Positions 19,058-27,594 of a stretch of 61,732 nt of DNA are shown in pieces; the first letter of the stretch is position 1, and the number at the start of each line of letters is the position of its first letter. Source of the stretch: RGIG4576 sp964606575. Lineage in GTDB: Bacteria; Bacteroidota; Bacteroidia; Bacteroidales; Muribaculaceae. The position numbers and the translations under genes were made by a program. The notes beneath the pieces are model-generated. The model made no database searches. It was not told the origin of the DNA and saw only the letters and a list, made by a program, of their open reading frames with translations. The DNA is taken from positions 1-61,732 of the forward strand of contig CAZSHA010000006.1 of NCBI GenBank assembly GCA_964606575.1, given 5' to 3'.

Positions 19058-19087
19058 GCACCCCGAAGTGATTCGCGGTGCTTTTTT
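19058..19087 (+). terminator. Strong terminator before the HypB-methyltransferase gene
   Basis: GCACC-C-CGAA, loop GTGA, TTCG-C-GGTGC, followed by TTTTTTG. It ends the unexplained transcript about 100 nt before the next gene. Confidence 0.85.
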
Positions 19088-19185
19088 GTTTTTATACTTT
19101 GCTTTGTGTGTAGTATATAGTGGAGAGAACTAAATTTACGGCAGTGTTGTTGTAATGGGTAGTAAGAAATGATATAATACCTGTT

Positions 19186-20466
19186 ATGATTGAAAAAGAA
19201 ACCATAGGGGTGGGACGTGATATTTCAGCCGATAACGATAGGGCGGCAGTGCGTAACCACCATGTTTTTAAAGCGAAAAATATATTGGCAGTAAACCTAA
19301 TGTCATCGCCAGGAGCCGGTAAGACCGCATTCATTGAAGCCACGGTGAGGCATCTGTCAGGAAAATGTGCTATAGAAGTGGTTGAAGGCAATGTTGCTAA
19401 CCGAAAAGATTGCGGTCGTATCGAGTCAAGCGGTGCTGAATGTAGGCTGATAGAAATGCAAGGTGAGTGTAGGATGGATGCCGAGATGCTCACTAGGATT
19501 ATGGATATGATGACGTTGAGCGATAATTCTTTGGTCTTGATAGAGAGTGAGGAAAATCTGGTAAGCCCCTCGATGTTGTCGTTGGGAGAAGATATAAGGG
19601 TCGTAATGATAAGCGCAGCCGACGGCGAGGATATTCCGTTGAAATATCCGTCGGTGTTTGCGGCTAGTCATGTGTGCGTGGTAAGCAAGACCGATTTATT
19701 GCCTTGTGCTGATGTGGATATATTTTTGATGAAGCAAAATATCTTGAATGTCAATCCCGATATGGTTATATTCGAAGTGTCGGCAAGGTTGGGTGAGGGT
19801 ATGGATAAGTGGTGTGATTATCTGCTCGGAAGGTTGAACGAAAATTTTAGTGTTGAGCGGTATTTCGATAGCGTGGCTGAATCATGGGACGAACATGGTC
19901 GTCCCGATATGGCTTGTATAAGGCAATTATTGTCGGTGGCGAAAATTAAGGAGGGCGATACGGTCTTAGATATAGGTAGCGGCACTGGAGTGCTGTTGCC
20001 TTACCTGTCTGATGTGGCAGGTGTGTCGGGTACGGTTGTTGCAGTAGATTGCTCGTCAAGGATGATAGATGTGTCTAGACGGAAGTATTCCGACTTGCCT
20101 AATGTCATTTTTCGCCATATTGATGTTGAGAAAAAGGTGGTTTCATGGCGTTTCGATTGCATTGTCATGTTCAATATGTTTCCTCATTTGAAATATCCGT
20201 TTTCCACATTAAGGCGGTTGGTGGAGAAGAACTTGAAAGAAGGAGGACGACTGGTTATAGCCCACTCAATGGGTAGGAATGAGCTTAATAGCTTACATTC
20301 CAAACAATTTGCCGATGGCGATTATTTTCCGTTGCCCGAGGTGTCTAAACTTGCCGAACGTATAGTGCAAGACGGATTGCGGACGAGCGATGCCGTAGAT
20401 GACGACCGTGCTTATCGTATTGTCGTCACCCGTGGCATCCGTCATTACACGTCCAGTGGTGATTGA
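19186..20466 (+). CDS. HypB-like GTPase fused to a class I SAM methyltransferase
   Basis: 426 residues. Residues 1-220 follow HypB, the nickel-delivery GTPase of [NiFe] hydrogenase maturation: P-loop SSPGAGKT (40-47), LKYPSVF (152-158), SKTDLLP (167-173) and ARLGEGMD near 200. Residues 224-426 are a UbiE-type methyltransferase with motif I LDIGSGTG (261-268). Key HypB residues are altered. EGD becomes EGN (69), the metal-site Cys-His becomes Cys95-Arg96, the second metal Cys in LVCP is Ser127, and NKxD is SKTD. So the GTPase fold is kept but nickel binding is probably lost. No hydrogenase or other hyp gene is in the window. It converges on the terminase gene with only 5 nt between stops. Substrate unknown. 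Confidence 0.85.
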   Translation: MIEKETIGVGRDISADNDRAAVRNHHVFKAKNILAVNLMSSPGAGKTAFIEATVRHLSGKCAIEVVEGNVANRKDCGRIESSGAECRLIEMQGECRMDAEMLTRIMDMMTLSDNSLVLIESEENLVSPSMLSLGEDIRVVMISAADGEDIPLKYPSVFAASHVCVVSKTDLLPCADVDIFLMKQNILNVNPDMVIFEVSARLGEGMDKWCDYLLGRLNENFSVERYFDSVAESWDEHGRPDMACIRQLLSVAKIKEGDTVLDIGSGTGVLLPYLSDVAGVSGTVVAVDCSSRMIDVSRRKYSDLPNVIFRHIDVEKKVVSWRFDCIVMFNMFPHLKYPFSTLRRLVEKNLKEGGRLVIAHSMGRNELNSLHSKQFADGDYFPLPEVSKLAERIVQDGLRTSDAVDDDRAYRIVVTRGIRHYTSSGD

Positions 20467-20471
20467 TGTTC

Positions 20472-22373
20472 TTATTCTTGCCGTTTAAGAGAGCGGGTTG
20501 ATTTTCGTCGGTGATCTTTCTTCGCTTCTTCGAATGCTATGTATAGTCCAATGCAACGGGTCATTAGTATGTCGTCGTGCCGTCCTTTCATAGCTCCATA
20601 GCTGCCGTTTGGCTGTTTTTCGTAGCAACTGTATTCATCAAGAGCCTGTAGGTCATGCTCTATGTAAAGGTTGTCACGCAGTATACGCATTTGCGAGTAT
20701 ATAACTTGCTCTTTGGTTCTCCTATTGGTGTGGAAACCTATTTTTCGAGTTTTTTCGGGGGCTGAAGCCGACGGCTCACGCCAATAGAAGTTGGAATACA
20801 CCTCATTTACCAAGTCGAGTATATAGTCGCTTCCGTCGCCTTCGGTGAACTCAGTTTCCAGTGTGTTGCTCTCTATCACAAGCAATCCGTTGTGATACCA
20901 TTTCGCAAGTTGTGCCGCTTTCCATGCCAGCAAGTCGTGATAGGTGTGGCCTCGCCATTGGGCTACCATTTCGGGTTTGCCTAGCGTACTTAGCCTGTCG
21001 ATAACGGTAATCACCGAGTAGTCGGAGCTATTGCTTATGCCGCCCACGTCTACCGTTATAATATATCGGTTGCTCTTGCTTGGTGGCACGGTTGAGGGCT
21101 TTTTCCATATTTGCAGTTTGCCTTTTTGTGTTTCGGTAAAGCGTATGTCGCAGAGTGCGGCTTTCCCCTCCATGCCTTTGCCTTCAAGTTCGCCAATCCA
21201 TGTTGGCTGGCAGCAATGGTCACGCAGCCTCTCGATGTCCGACAAGCTGAACACGCAGTTGCCGGTGTTGGTGAATGCTTCAATATCATCAGTCGGATAT
21301 TCAGCCATCATTTGCGTGTGGCTGTTGTACTCTTTTCGCTTAGCATGATACCACGCTATCATTTCTAGTGTCAACCCTCGCTCCCATAGCTTCATCTCAT
21401 AATTGTCTAAGTTGTTCCATAAAGCTTTGGCATCTTTCACTTCGCTGCGGTAAATCTCTATCTCATACCAAGGGACGAATACGGCGGTCTTGTCGCTTTG
21501 GCGGGCTTTAGCCCTAAGCCATTCGGTGTGGAAGAAGTTGCCTACGCCATTAGCAGTACTTTCCATGACGATAACCGATAGTGGTAGCAGTGCTACAGAA
21601 CCGCACACGGCGCGCACCACATTTTCAGGGCTTTTCTGTGCTGTACTTCGCCAGAAAGCCACTTCGGTGAGGTGTGCCATAGATATGTCAAATCCTCTTA
21701 TCGACTCTTGGCTCTCAGCCGAGCCAGTTGCCACGAGGCATGAGCGGCTTGAAATCTCGCTTACGTTGCGGCTTTTCTCAAACGGTTTGAATGTCATGCG
21801 TTCGTCGCTCAACGACTCAGGATATTCTTTCAACAAGCGTGAGTAGATACCTTTTATTGCCGATGATGTGTCTTTCAAGTGTCCGCATATAAGGCTGTTC
21901 CAGTTGGTGCGGTGAACGATTTGAATCCATGCCATATATATTTGGATTAAAGTAGAGCCGCCCCATTGTCGCGCTTTAAGCATTATGAGTCTGATAGGCT
22001 CGCCTGCAGTTCGCATGTCTTCAAGGCACGCAAGTACACGGCGTTGCGGAGCGTTGGGTGTGAAATGAATGTTGCGTGCTGTGATTTTGTCTTTTATTGT
22101 GACACATTTGGCACACCAGAACTCAAAGTCATGCTTTATGCGTAACCTCTCTAACTTTTCTATTGAAGTGCGTCGGTCTATGCGGTGCTCGTTGAACATC
22201 GCTTTAGGTAGGAAATAGCTTGTCCCTTTTGTACGTAGCTCTTGCCGTTCACCGTAGCATCCTATCCCTCGTATAGGGTCATAATCGTAAGCGAGAACTT
22301 CGTTCCTACGCTTGTTTTCGGCTATAATCTTGTCAATTTCAGTGTAGCTTGACTCAAAAGTTGTGTTTTTCAT
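20472..22373 (-). CDS. Phage terminase large subunit (TerL)-like ATPase/nuclease
   Basis: 633 residues with both TerL domains. In the packaging ATPase, the Walker A-like region LKARQWGGST lies near 132-141 and Walker B MAHLTEVAFW near 232-241. The RNase H-like nuclease has an intact acidic set: Asp442 (ITVDVGGIS), Glu501 (LVIESNT) and Asp600/601 (GRHDDILM). TerL cuts concatemeric DNA and drives it into proheads. I chose the ATG at 22373 because the longer frame begins inside its own -7 box. There is no small terminase, portal, protease or capsid gene nearby. It is full length with no frameshift, so it may still be functional. Confidence 0.85.
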   Translation of the reverse strand: MKNTTFESSYTEIDKIIAENKRRNEVLAYDYDPIRGIGCYGERQELRTKGTSYFLPKAMFNEHRIDRRTSIEKLERLRIKHDFEFWCAKCVTIKDKITARNIHFTPNAPQRRVLACLEDMRTAGEPIRLIMLKARQWGGSTLIQIYMAWIQIVHRTNWNSLICGHLKDTSSAIKGIYSRLLKEYPESLSDERMTFKPFEKSRNVSEISSRSCLVATGSAESQESIRGFDISMAHLTEVAFWRSTAQKSPENVVRAVCGSVALLPLSVIVMESTANGVGNFFHTEWLRAKARQSDKTAVFVPWYEIEIYRSEVKDAKALWNNLDNYEMKLWERGLTLEMIAWYHAKRKEYNSHTQMMAEYPTDDIEAFTNTGNCVFSLSDIERLRDHCCQPTWIGELEGKGMEGKAALCDIRFTETQKGKLQIWKKPSTVPPSKSNRYIITVDVGGISNSSDYSVITVIDRLSTLGKPEMVAQWRGHTYHDLLAWKAAQLAKWYHNGLLVIESNTLETEFTEGDGSDYILDLVNEVYSNFYWREPSASAPEKTRKIGFHTNRRTKEQVIYSQMRILRDNLYIEHDLQALDEYSCYEKQPNGSYGAMKGRHDDILMTRCIGLYIAFEEAKKDHRRKSTRSLKRQE

Positions 22374-22394
22374 GGTTGAAGTGTATTTAAGCAG

Positions 22395-22402
22395 CAAAAT
22401 TA
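22395..22402 (-). promoter_or_regulatory. -7 element of the terminase gene
   Basis: The minus strand reads TAATTTTG, a perfect TAnnTTTG. It overlaps the longer possible start at 22397, so translation should begin at the ATG at 22373 with a short leader. Confidence 0.45.
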
Positions 22403-22537
22403 GCGTTTACGAGTAGGCTTGTTATTCTCTGAAAGTGATATGGCTTCCTGCATTAACTTACTTTGGGGATGTTTTTTAGAATGGGTTATGGTTGATGATT
22501 ATCTTTTTTGGGGAGAAGGGCGGGAGTTGCGGAATAG

Positions 22538-22545
22538 TACTTTTG
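22538..22545 (+). promoter_or_regulatory. -7 element of the muramidase operon
   Basis: TACTTTTG is a perfect TAnnTTTG, 18 nt before the ATG at 22564. TTTG at 22507-22510 is rather far to act as -33 (27 nt). Confidence 0.45.
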
Positions 22546-22563
22546 CGGAAAAAATTAGATGTT

Positions 22564-23160
22564 ATGGAAAACACATTTACTGAAGATGATTTTAGGGAGG
22601 CTGCACGCCTACTGGGTGTGGAAGTGGCAGTAGTGAAGACGGTTGCCGAGGTGGAGTCGGGCAATAAATGCGGTTTTGTTGCCGATGGAAAGCCTGCAAT
22701 ACTTTTTGAAGGTCATGTGTTCTGGCGTAAATTGGAGGAGGCGGGTTTGAATCCGGCTAAGTTTGTTGCGGGAAACGAGAACGTGCTATATCCCAAGTGG
22801 ACTAAGGCTCATTATAAGGGCGGAACTGGTGAATATGAGCGGTTGGCAAAAGCTATGATGATACATAAACCGTCGGCATTGGAGTCGGCTAGTTGGGGCG
22901 CGTTCCAAATAATGGGCTTTAATTATCGCCAGTGCGGTTGCGAGAATGTGTTGGATTTTGTGAAACGTATGCAATCGGGATGCCGTTGCCAAATGTTGTT
23001 GTGGGTAGAATTTATAAAACGTTCGGGCATGCAGGCATATCTGCAACGCCGTGACTGGGAGCGTTTCGCTAGAGCTTATAACGGCAAGGGCTATAAGAAA
23101 AATCAGTATGATGAGAGATTGAGAAAAACATATATGAAATACCGTAGAAAAGACAGGTAA
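22564..23160 (+). CDS. N-acetylmuramidase family endolysin (DUF3380-like)
   Basis: 198 residues forming one lysozyme-like domain with no signal peptide or membrane segment. TVAEVESGNKCGF (26-38) carries the expected catalytic glutamate (Glu31 or Glu29), and SASWGAFQIMGFNY is the family's second motif. It cuts the MurNAc-GlcNAc bond of peptidoglycan. The start is set at 22564, downstream of the -7 box; longer in-frame codons upstream would fall before transcription starts. There is no holin gene beside it, so an export route for lysis is not visible. It is followed after 7 nt by the tail-like gene. Confidence 0.85.
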   Translation: MENTFTEDDFREAARLLGVEVAVVKTVAEVESGNKCGFVADGKPAILFEGHVFWRKLEEAGLNPAKFVAGNENVLYPKWTKAHYKGGTGEYERLAKAMMIHKPSALESASWGAFQIMGFNYRQCGCENVLDFVKRMQSGCRCQMLLWVEFIKRSGMQAYLQRRDWERFARAYNGKGYKKNQYDERLRKTYMKYRRKDR

Positions 23161-23167
23161 AACAACG

Positions 23168-25564
23168 ATGAGAAAAATGAAAATAACGCCTAAAGGTGTG
23201 ACAATAAGGTGCAACACCGAGGCTGGAATGACAGGAGAGTGTGAAGCGTTGGTGAATATGCGTGAGCGTGAGGAATCGTTGCAGGTGGTTGGTGATTGGG
23301 CTAAGGTGGGCATTTTGTCAATCGGAGAGGTGCTTATGCTAATAGATCATAGGCAAGATGCCGACTATTATATTACCGCAAGAGGCAAGTCAATCTATCG
23401 GCATGGAATGAAAGCGGGTAGAAAATATGAGCAGAACGATGCGTATATATGCGAATTGGATGCTGCTCCAGAATGGATGCAGGCTGTAGGGGATTTCGTT
23501 GTGATAGGTACACAACAAGGCTATCGCTATTTGCTCTTTAAAAAAGGGGAATATGGGTTGATAAATCTAAATGATGCCATTCCGCAATTGGTTCTTTCGG
23601 CTGTTAATATTGCGGATATCGCTTCTACACTTCATGGTGAGTCGTTTGAAGAAACTTATCAGTCGTGGGATAATCCGTTAGAAGAAAAGGATTATAAAGC
23701 GTTGCACGCTAAAGTGAAGTCGGTCTATGGGTCTTTGTTGGCTAAAGCGGAGCAATCGGGCAGTTTTGTGCAGCCTGTTGCGGTGCGTTATGCGGTGAGG
23801 CTGTGGGACGACAGTTATGTATGGGTGAGCGCTCCTGTTGTGTTAGGTTGCGGTATTCAGGCTGGCGGTTGGCACTCAATTGCCGTAGACAGCTCGTTAG
23901 CTAGCTATGCTGATAGTGAGCTTAGCATGAAAAAGTATAATATAGGTGTGTCTATGGTGAAATCCCCGCTTGCTGAGTGGTTGCCATTGATAAAATCGGT
24001 AGATATTATGGTGAGTGGTGAGATGAATCCGTTTTTTGATGATAGGAGTATCTCTTGCCGTTGCGAAACTTCGCAAACATCAGCATCAAGCTATTATCTT
24101 TCATTTAAATTGGAACAGAAAGAGAGAATTGCAGCAGTAGGTGAGTTGGTGAATCCCGATAAATGGAATGTGATGGCAAGAATAACCGATGTGGCAAGTT
24201 TGACCACAGAACCAGTAGCCGTGCAGAGATGTGACATATATGACTTGTCGGTAGACCGTGCTGTGATAGCGGACATAGTGAGCGATATAAACCATGAAGT
24301 GGCGGCAAATGCGGGATTGAGCTTAAACGGCAGATTATATTCGGCAGGGCATAAACGAAGGATGCGAAACGCGTGGGAAAGCGTTCAGTATTGGAGTGGC
24401 TCGATGGCTAATACACCTTGTGAGGTGATAGTAACGGTAAAATTAAGCACTATTGATGGCGATGCGGTGAAAGCCGATAAACACGCTTATGATTACACAC
24501 CGCAAAGTCTTAATGCGCTTGTAGCATATCCCGATGCTCGAGCCAAGGAGATTACGATTAAAGTACTAAGTGATAATAGCATAAAAGAGTGGACTGGAAA
24601 ACTAGTTGGGATAGACTCACAAGGCATGGCTTATTTCTTGAATGACGATATGGTTGCGAATGAGTTTGCAACAGGATATTCGTTCTACTTGCCTACCGAG
24701 CGGAATATAGAGGCGACCGCTTTCACTGAATTTACTGTAAGCCGAAACGGTAATCCGCTTGTTGTGGAGCAGTGCCGCAATGTGGGAAATGGGGCGGTTA
24801 CGTGTCTAGCTGTTGCGGCTAAGTCGATTTATTCCAATGTGTTTGGTCGTTATCCTGTGTATGCGTTTGCCACTGACGGAATTTATGCGATAGCTTATAA
24901 AGAGCTTGGTGATTATAAAGATTCGCAACTGATAGGCAAATATGTGCTGGCAAGTCCAGCAACGGTGGCTATGGCTAGGGATAAGGTGTATTTCGTGTCA
25001 ACAGATGGGGAACTGTGCGTTGTGTCAGGTAAAACCGTGGAGGTGGTGAGGCTAATTGAGAGTGTTTCACAGGCTGTGTGGACCAAGGTGTTCGGTGAAT
25101 TGCTTATAAAGCATGATGAGGGAAATGTGTCAGCGGTTATGCCTAACGGAAGAAGTTATGAACGGACGGAGCAGTTGGCTGCCGTTTACGGTGATTGCTT
25201 TGAGGCTTTGGCGGCGGATTCGGAGGGGAACTTAATAGACTTAAACGATGAAACAGCATCGGTGCGTGCAGTGAGGTTACATACTCATCCTATTGCGGTT
25301 GCTGATGATGAGTTGGTTGCTCCGTTGTCGCTGTCGTTCAACATGACAAGCGGGAATGGGTCATCGTGTAAACTGGAACTTAAAGGGAGTGACGGAACGG
25401 CTTGTGATTGGCGGATTTTAAGAGAAATAACGCTTGAAGGTTTGCAATGCCATCCAGTAACGGAGCATGTTTTCGCACCGCCATGTCGACTTTTGAGCAT
25501 ATATCTTGCTGGAAATATGGAAAGCGGAACTTTGTTCAGGAATGTCGTTTTGAGATATATTTGA
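23168..25564 (+). CDS. Phage tail-like structural protein, 798 residues
   Basis: No catalytic motif is visible. The protein is beta-rich throughout. Around residues 555-605, a FGRYPVYAFATDGIYAIAYK stretch and a following YFVSTDGELCVVSG blade resemble the repeated propeller-like segments I associate with large tail or tail-tip proteins of Bacteroidetes phages and prophages. The N-terminus (KITPKGVTIRCNTEAG ... LVNMREREESL) looks like a capsid/tail attachment segment of such proteins. It shares an operon with the muramidase, 7 nt apart. Its stop codon directly adjoins the comF stop on the other strand. The phage assignment rests on context and weak resemblance. Confidence 0.55.
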   Translation: MRKMKITPKGVTIRCNTEAGMTGECEALVNMREREESLQVVGDWAKVGILSIGEVLMLIDHRQDADYYITARGKSIYRHGMKAGRKYEQNDAYICELDAAPEWMQAVGDFVVIGTQQGYRYLLFKKGEYGLINLNDAIPQLVLSAVNIADIASTLHGESFEETYQSWDNPLEEKDYKALHAKVKSVYGSLLAKAEQSGSFVQPVAVRYAVRLWDDSYVWVSAPVVLGCGIQAGGWHSIAVDSSLASYADSELSMKKYNIGVSMVKSPLAEWLPLIKSVDIMVSGEMNPFFDDRSISCRCETSQTSASSYYLSFKLEQKERIAAVGELVNPDKWNVMARITDVASLTTEPVAVQRCDIYDLSVDRAVIADIVSDINHEVAANAGLSLNGRLYSAGHKRRMRNAWESVQYWSGSMANTPCEVIVTVKLSTIDGDAVKADKHAYDYTPQSLNALVAYPDARAKEITIKVLSDNSIKEWTGKLVGIDSQGMAYFLNDDMVANEFATGYSFYLPTERNIEATAFTEFTVSRNGNPLVVEQCRNVGNGAVTCLAVAAKSIYSNVFGRYPVYAFATDGIYAIAYKELGDYKDSQLIGKYVLASPATVAMARDKVYFVSTDGELCVVSGKTVEVVRLIESVSQAVWTKVFGELLIKHDEGNVSAVMPNGRSYERTEQLAAVYGDCFEALAADSEGNLIDLNDETASVRAVRLHTHPIAVADDELVAPLSLSFNMTSGNGSSCKLELKGSDGTACDWRILREITLEGLQCHPVTEHVFAPPCRLLSIYLAGNMESGTLFRNVVLRYI

Positions 25565-26272
25565 TTAATTGAGTCTTGCTACCGCTAAGGTGGCAAGGCT
25601 TATTTTTATGCCGGGAACATTGGCTATCGACTGTGCGGCACTTAGCAACGTGGCTCCAGTGGTTACTACATCGTCAACAATAAGTACATGTTTTCCAGCT
25701 AGTTGTTCTTTGCCAATCGCTTTATAAATGCCTTGTGTGTTTTTGTAACGCTCGTAGATTCCTTTGCGAGTCTGTGATTCATGGCTTTTAGTTGCTTCGA
25801 TAATATCGGTTATGACAGGCACGTTCAGCACTTCGCCAAATCCTTGGGCTATAAATTCACTTTGGTTATATCCTCTTGATGCTAATTTAGTATAATGTAG
25901 CGGAATGGGAATGATGCAGTCTATATCGGCAAACGTGTTGTTGCGTTTCAATATTTTTGCATATTCGCTAGCCAACCATTTGCCTAGCAGAGGCTCGTTG
26001 CGATATTTAAGATTATGTAGTATGTTGGCGTATGGGCTTCCTTTCTCATAATAGAAATATCCCATGGCTTTTTCTATGTGAGTCTTGCCAGCGAATAGCT
26101 GTTCCATTTCGTTGAACTTCTTCTCATGAAAGCGTGTGCATGGGATGTCGAGAATACAGCCGGTGCATAGGTGTTTTTCGTGCGAAACCAGAGCTTTCCC
26201 GCACACAGAGCAAGAGCGAGGGAATAACGTGTCAAGCAAAGCGTGGAAGATATGTTTAAAAACCATCATCAC
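25565..26272 (-). CDS. ComF family phosphoribosyltransferase-like protein
   Basis: 235 residues. The N-terminal zinc ribbon has C21, C24, C36 and C39. The C-terminal PRTase fold holds the PRPP motif VLIVDDVVTTGAT (about 195-207) and the CIIPIPLHYTKLASRGYNQS segment typical of ComF. ComF acts in the cytoplasm during natural DNA uptake, where it is thought to assist ssDNA import or processing. It is the last gene of prmC-recX-comF and overlaps recX by 17 nt (fewer if a later Met codon among three is used). Competence itself is not shown. Confidence 0.85.
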   Translation of the reverse strand: MMMVFKHIFHALLDTLFPRSCSVCGKALVSHEKHLCTGCILDIPCTRFHEKKFNEMEQLFAGKTHIEKAMGYFYYEKGSPYANILHNLKYRNEPLLGKWLASEYAKILKRNNTFADIDCIIPIPLHYTKLASRGYNQSEFIAQGFGEVLNVPVITDIIEATKSHESQTRKGIYERYKNTQGIYKAIGKEQLAGKHVLIVDDVVTTGATLLSAAQSIANVPGIKISLATLAVARLN

Positions 26273-26747
26273 AGTTTAGGAATTTAGATAGAGATTTATA
26301 GATGAGTTTGGGTTCGTAGCCCCTAGATACGGCGAATCGGAATAGCGAAGCCTTAGCCTGCATTTCATTCTTGCCCTTCAGCGAACGCATCTTGTTTTGC
26401 ATGGCATGCTCTAGTGACTGCTCATATTCGTTATCGTCGATTTGGGCAATAGCATTTTCGATGATGCTAGCAGAAATACGCTTGTTCTTTAGCTGGTAAG
26501 CTATTTTAATTTTTCCCCATCCTTCGAATCTGAATTTATCACGTGTGAAAGCTATTGCGAAGCGTTCTTCGTTCAAATAGCCTTCATCGAGCAACCTCTG
26601 TATGATGCTATCGGCATTGGAACTGGAGATTCCCCATGTTTTTAGTTTTATACGTATGTCGTTTTCGGATTGCTCGCACTTTGAGCATAAAGCCGCTGCT
26701 CTGTATAGTGCTTTTTCGGGGGGTAACGGTTGTTTTGCTGTTGCCAT
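26256..26747 (-). CDS. recX: Regulatory protein RecX
   Basis: 163-residue, mostly helical protein made of three-helix repeats (YRAAALCSKCEQSENDIRIKL, then LDEGYLNEERFAIAFTRDKF). RecX binds RecA filaments and limits their activity. Its start codon lies 1 nt after the prmC stop, and its end overlaps comF. The gene is not next to recA, which is normal in Bacteroidales. Confidence 0.85.
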   Translation of the reverse strand: MATAKQPLPPEKALYRAAALCSKCEQSENDIRIKLKTWGISSSNADSIIQRLLDEGYLNEERFAIAFTRDKFRFEGWGKIKIAYQLKNKRISASIIENAIAQIDDNEYEQSLEHAMQNKMRSLKGKNEMQAKASLFRFAVSRGYEPKLIYKSLSKFLNCDDGF

Positions 26748-26748
26748 A

Positions 26749-27594
26749 TTAAGGGGTTTTTATTGCTTTGACAAATCGGTCAAGACCATACATGTCTTTG
26801 ATGACGACAGCATCCTCAAAACCATTGGAGGTGAGTAGTTGTGCTGTTTCTTTCCCGAACTTGCTGTTTATCTCAAAATAAATTCGTCCGCTAGGCTTTA
26901 AAGCATGGTAGGCGTAGCGCGTTATCGCCCGATAAAAAAGCAAAGGAGAATCATCAGGAACAAAAAGAGCTGTTCTAGGCTCGTATTCAAGTACATTTGC
27001 TTCCATTGACACTTTCTCATGCTCGGTGATGTATGGAGGGTTGCTTACTATGATGTCGTATATAGGCTCTCCACAGAAAACTTCCGTAAGGATGTCCTTT
27101 TTCATGAAATTCACTTTTGCTTTGAGCACGCGCGCATTTTCTTTAGCTATCTCTAAAGCTCCGCTAGAGATGTCGAACGCATCTACTATGGAAAAACGCA
27201 AAGCCTTGTCTAACGCTATGGCAATCGCTCCGCTTCCTGTGCCTATGTCAAGTACCTTCAAATCGCTTTCAGTATTTTCTTTGACGATAATATCAACCAA
27301 TTCTTCGGTTTCGGGGCGAGGAATAAGCGTTTCATGGGTTACTTTCAACGTGTGACCATGAAAATAAGCCTCGTTGAAAATATATTGGATAGGCTCATGT
27401 TTAAGAAGCCGTGACAATATATTGTCAATTTTGTTTTTGATATATGGGCTAAGTTCTTCATTGCTCCGCATGATTATATCTACTTGAGAATAGTTCATAA
27501 GGTTCTCGAATATAATCTTAACAATGCTTTTAATCTCGCCTTGCGAATATATGGGAGATAGTGTATTACGTATTTTTTGTATGGTATTTTCCAT
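26749..27594 (-). CDS. prmC: Release factor glutamine N5-methyltransferase
   Basis: 281 residues. A helical N-terminal release-factor-binding region (1-75) is followed by a class I methyltransferase domain with SAM motif DIGTGSG (116-122) and the catalytic NPPY (185-188). It methylates the GGQ glutamine of RF1/RF2 in the cytoplasm. HETLIPRPETEELV (88-101) is the family signature. It is first in the operon with recX and comF. Confidence 0.95.
   Translation of the reverse strand: MENTIQKIRNTLSPIYSQGEIKSIVKIIFENLMNYSQVDIIMRSNEELSPYIKNKIDNILSRLLKHEPIQYIFNEAYFHGHTLKVTHETLIPRPETEELVDIIVKENTESDLKVLDIGTGSGAIAIALDKALRFSIVDAFDISSGALEIAKENARVLKAKVNFMKKDILTEVFCGEPIYDIIVSNPPYITEHEKVSMEANVLEYEPRTALFVPDDSPLLFYRAITRYAYHALKPSGRIYFEINSKFGKETAQLLTSNGFEDAVVIKDMYGLDRFVKAIKTP

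Larger units (their letters stand above)
18557..19087 (+). ncRNA. Putative structured transcript with a small coding frame (unclassified)
   Basis: About 530 nt between a -7 element and a strong terminator, with no gene over 50 codons. It contains a perfect 7-bp hairpin with a 4-nt loop (18669-18686) just before a small reading frame, a CAGGC/GCCTG hairpin (18737-18751), an ACCC/GGGT pairing (about 18852-18880) and a hairpin over AACTCTCCCAAAGAGAAAGTT-type bases (about 18997-19016). The last 215 nt carry no frame. It does not show the signatures of tmRNA, RNase P RNA, SRP RNA or tRNA. It may be a leader plus mRNA, a dual-function small RNA, or a regulatory RNA. Confidence 0.35.
20472..25564. 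mobile_element. Orphan phage-derived cassette (terminase, muramidase, tail-like protein)
   Basis: Three phage-type genes in two divergent arms. All are intact, with separate Bacteroidales-type promoters in the 190-nt centre. Integrase, repressor, small terminase, portal, head and sheath genes are missing. No attachment repeats are seen. Both ends abut host genes directly: 5 nt on the left and 0 nt on the right. This fits a remnant kept for a host function, or a broken satellite. Confidence 0.6.

Noticed and set aside
18557..19087. tmRNA, RNase P RNA, SRP RNA or 6S RNA
   Set aside because: None of the conserved cores of the first three is present, and there is no long rod-like pairing with a central bubble for 6S RNA.
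19186..20466. Ordinary hydrogenase maturation factor HypB
   Set aside because: Metal-site His and Cys are replaced, the fused methyltransferase is foreign to HypB, and no hydrogenase genes are present.
20472..25564. Complete prophage
   Set aside because: Integrase, repressor, portal, capsid, sheath and attachment repeats are all missing.
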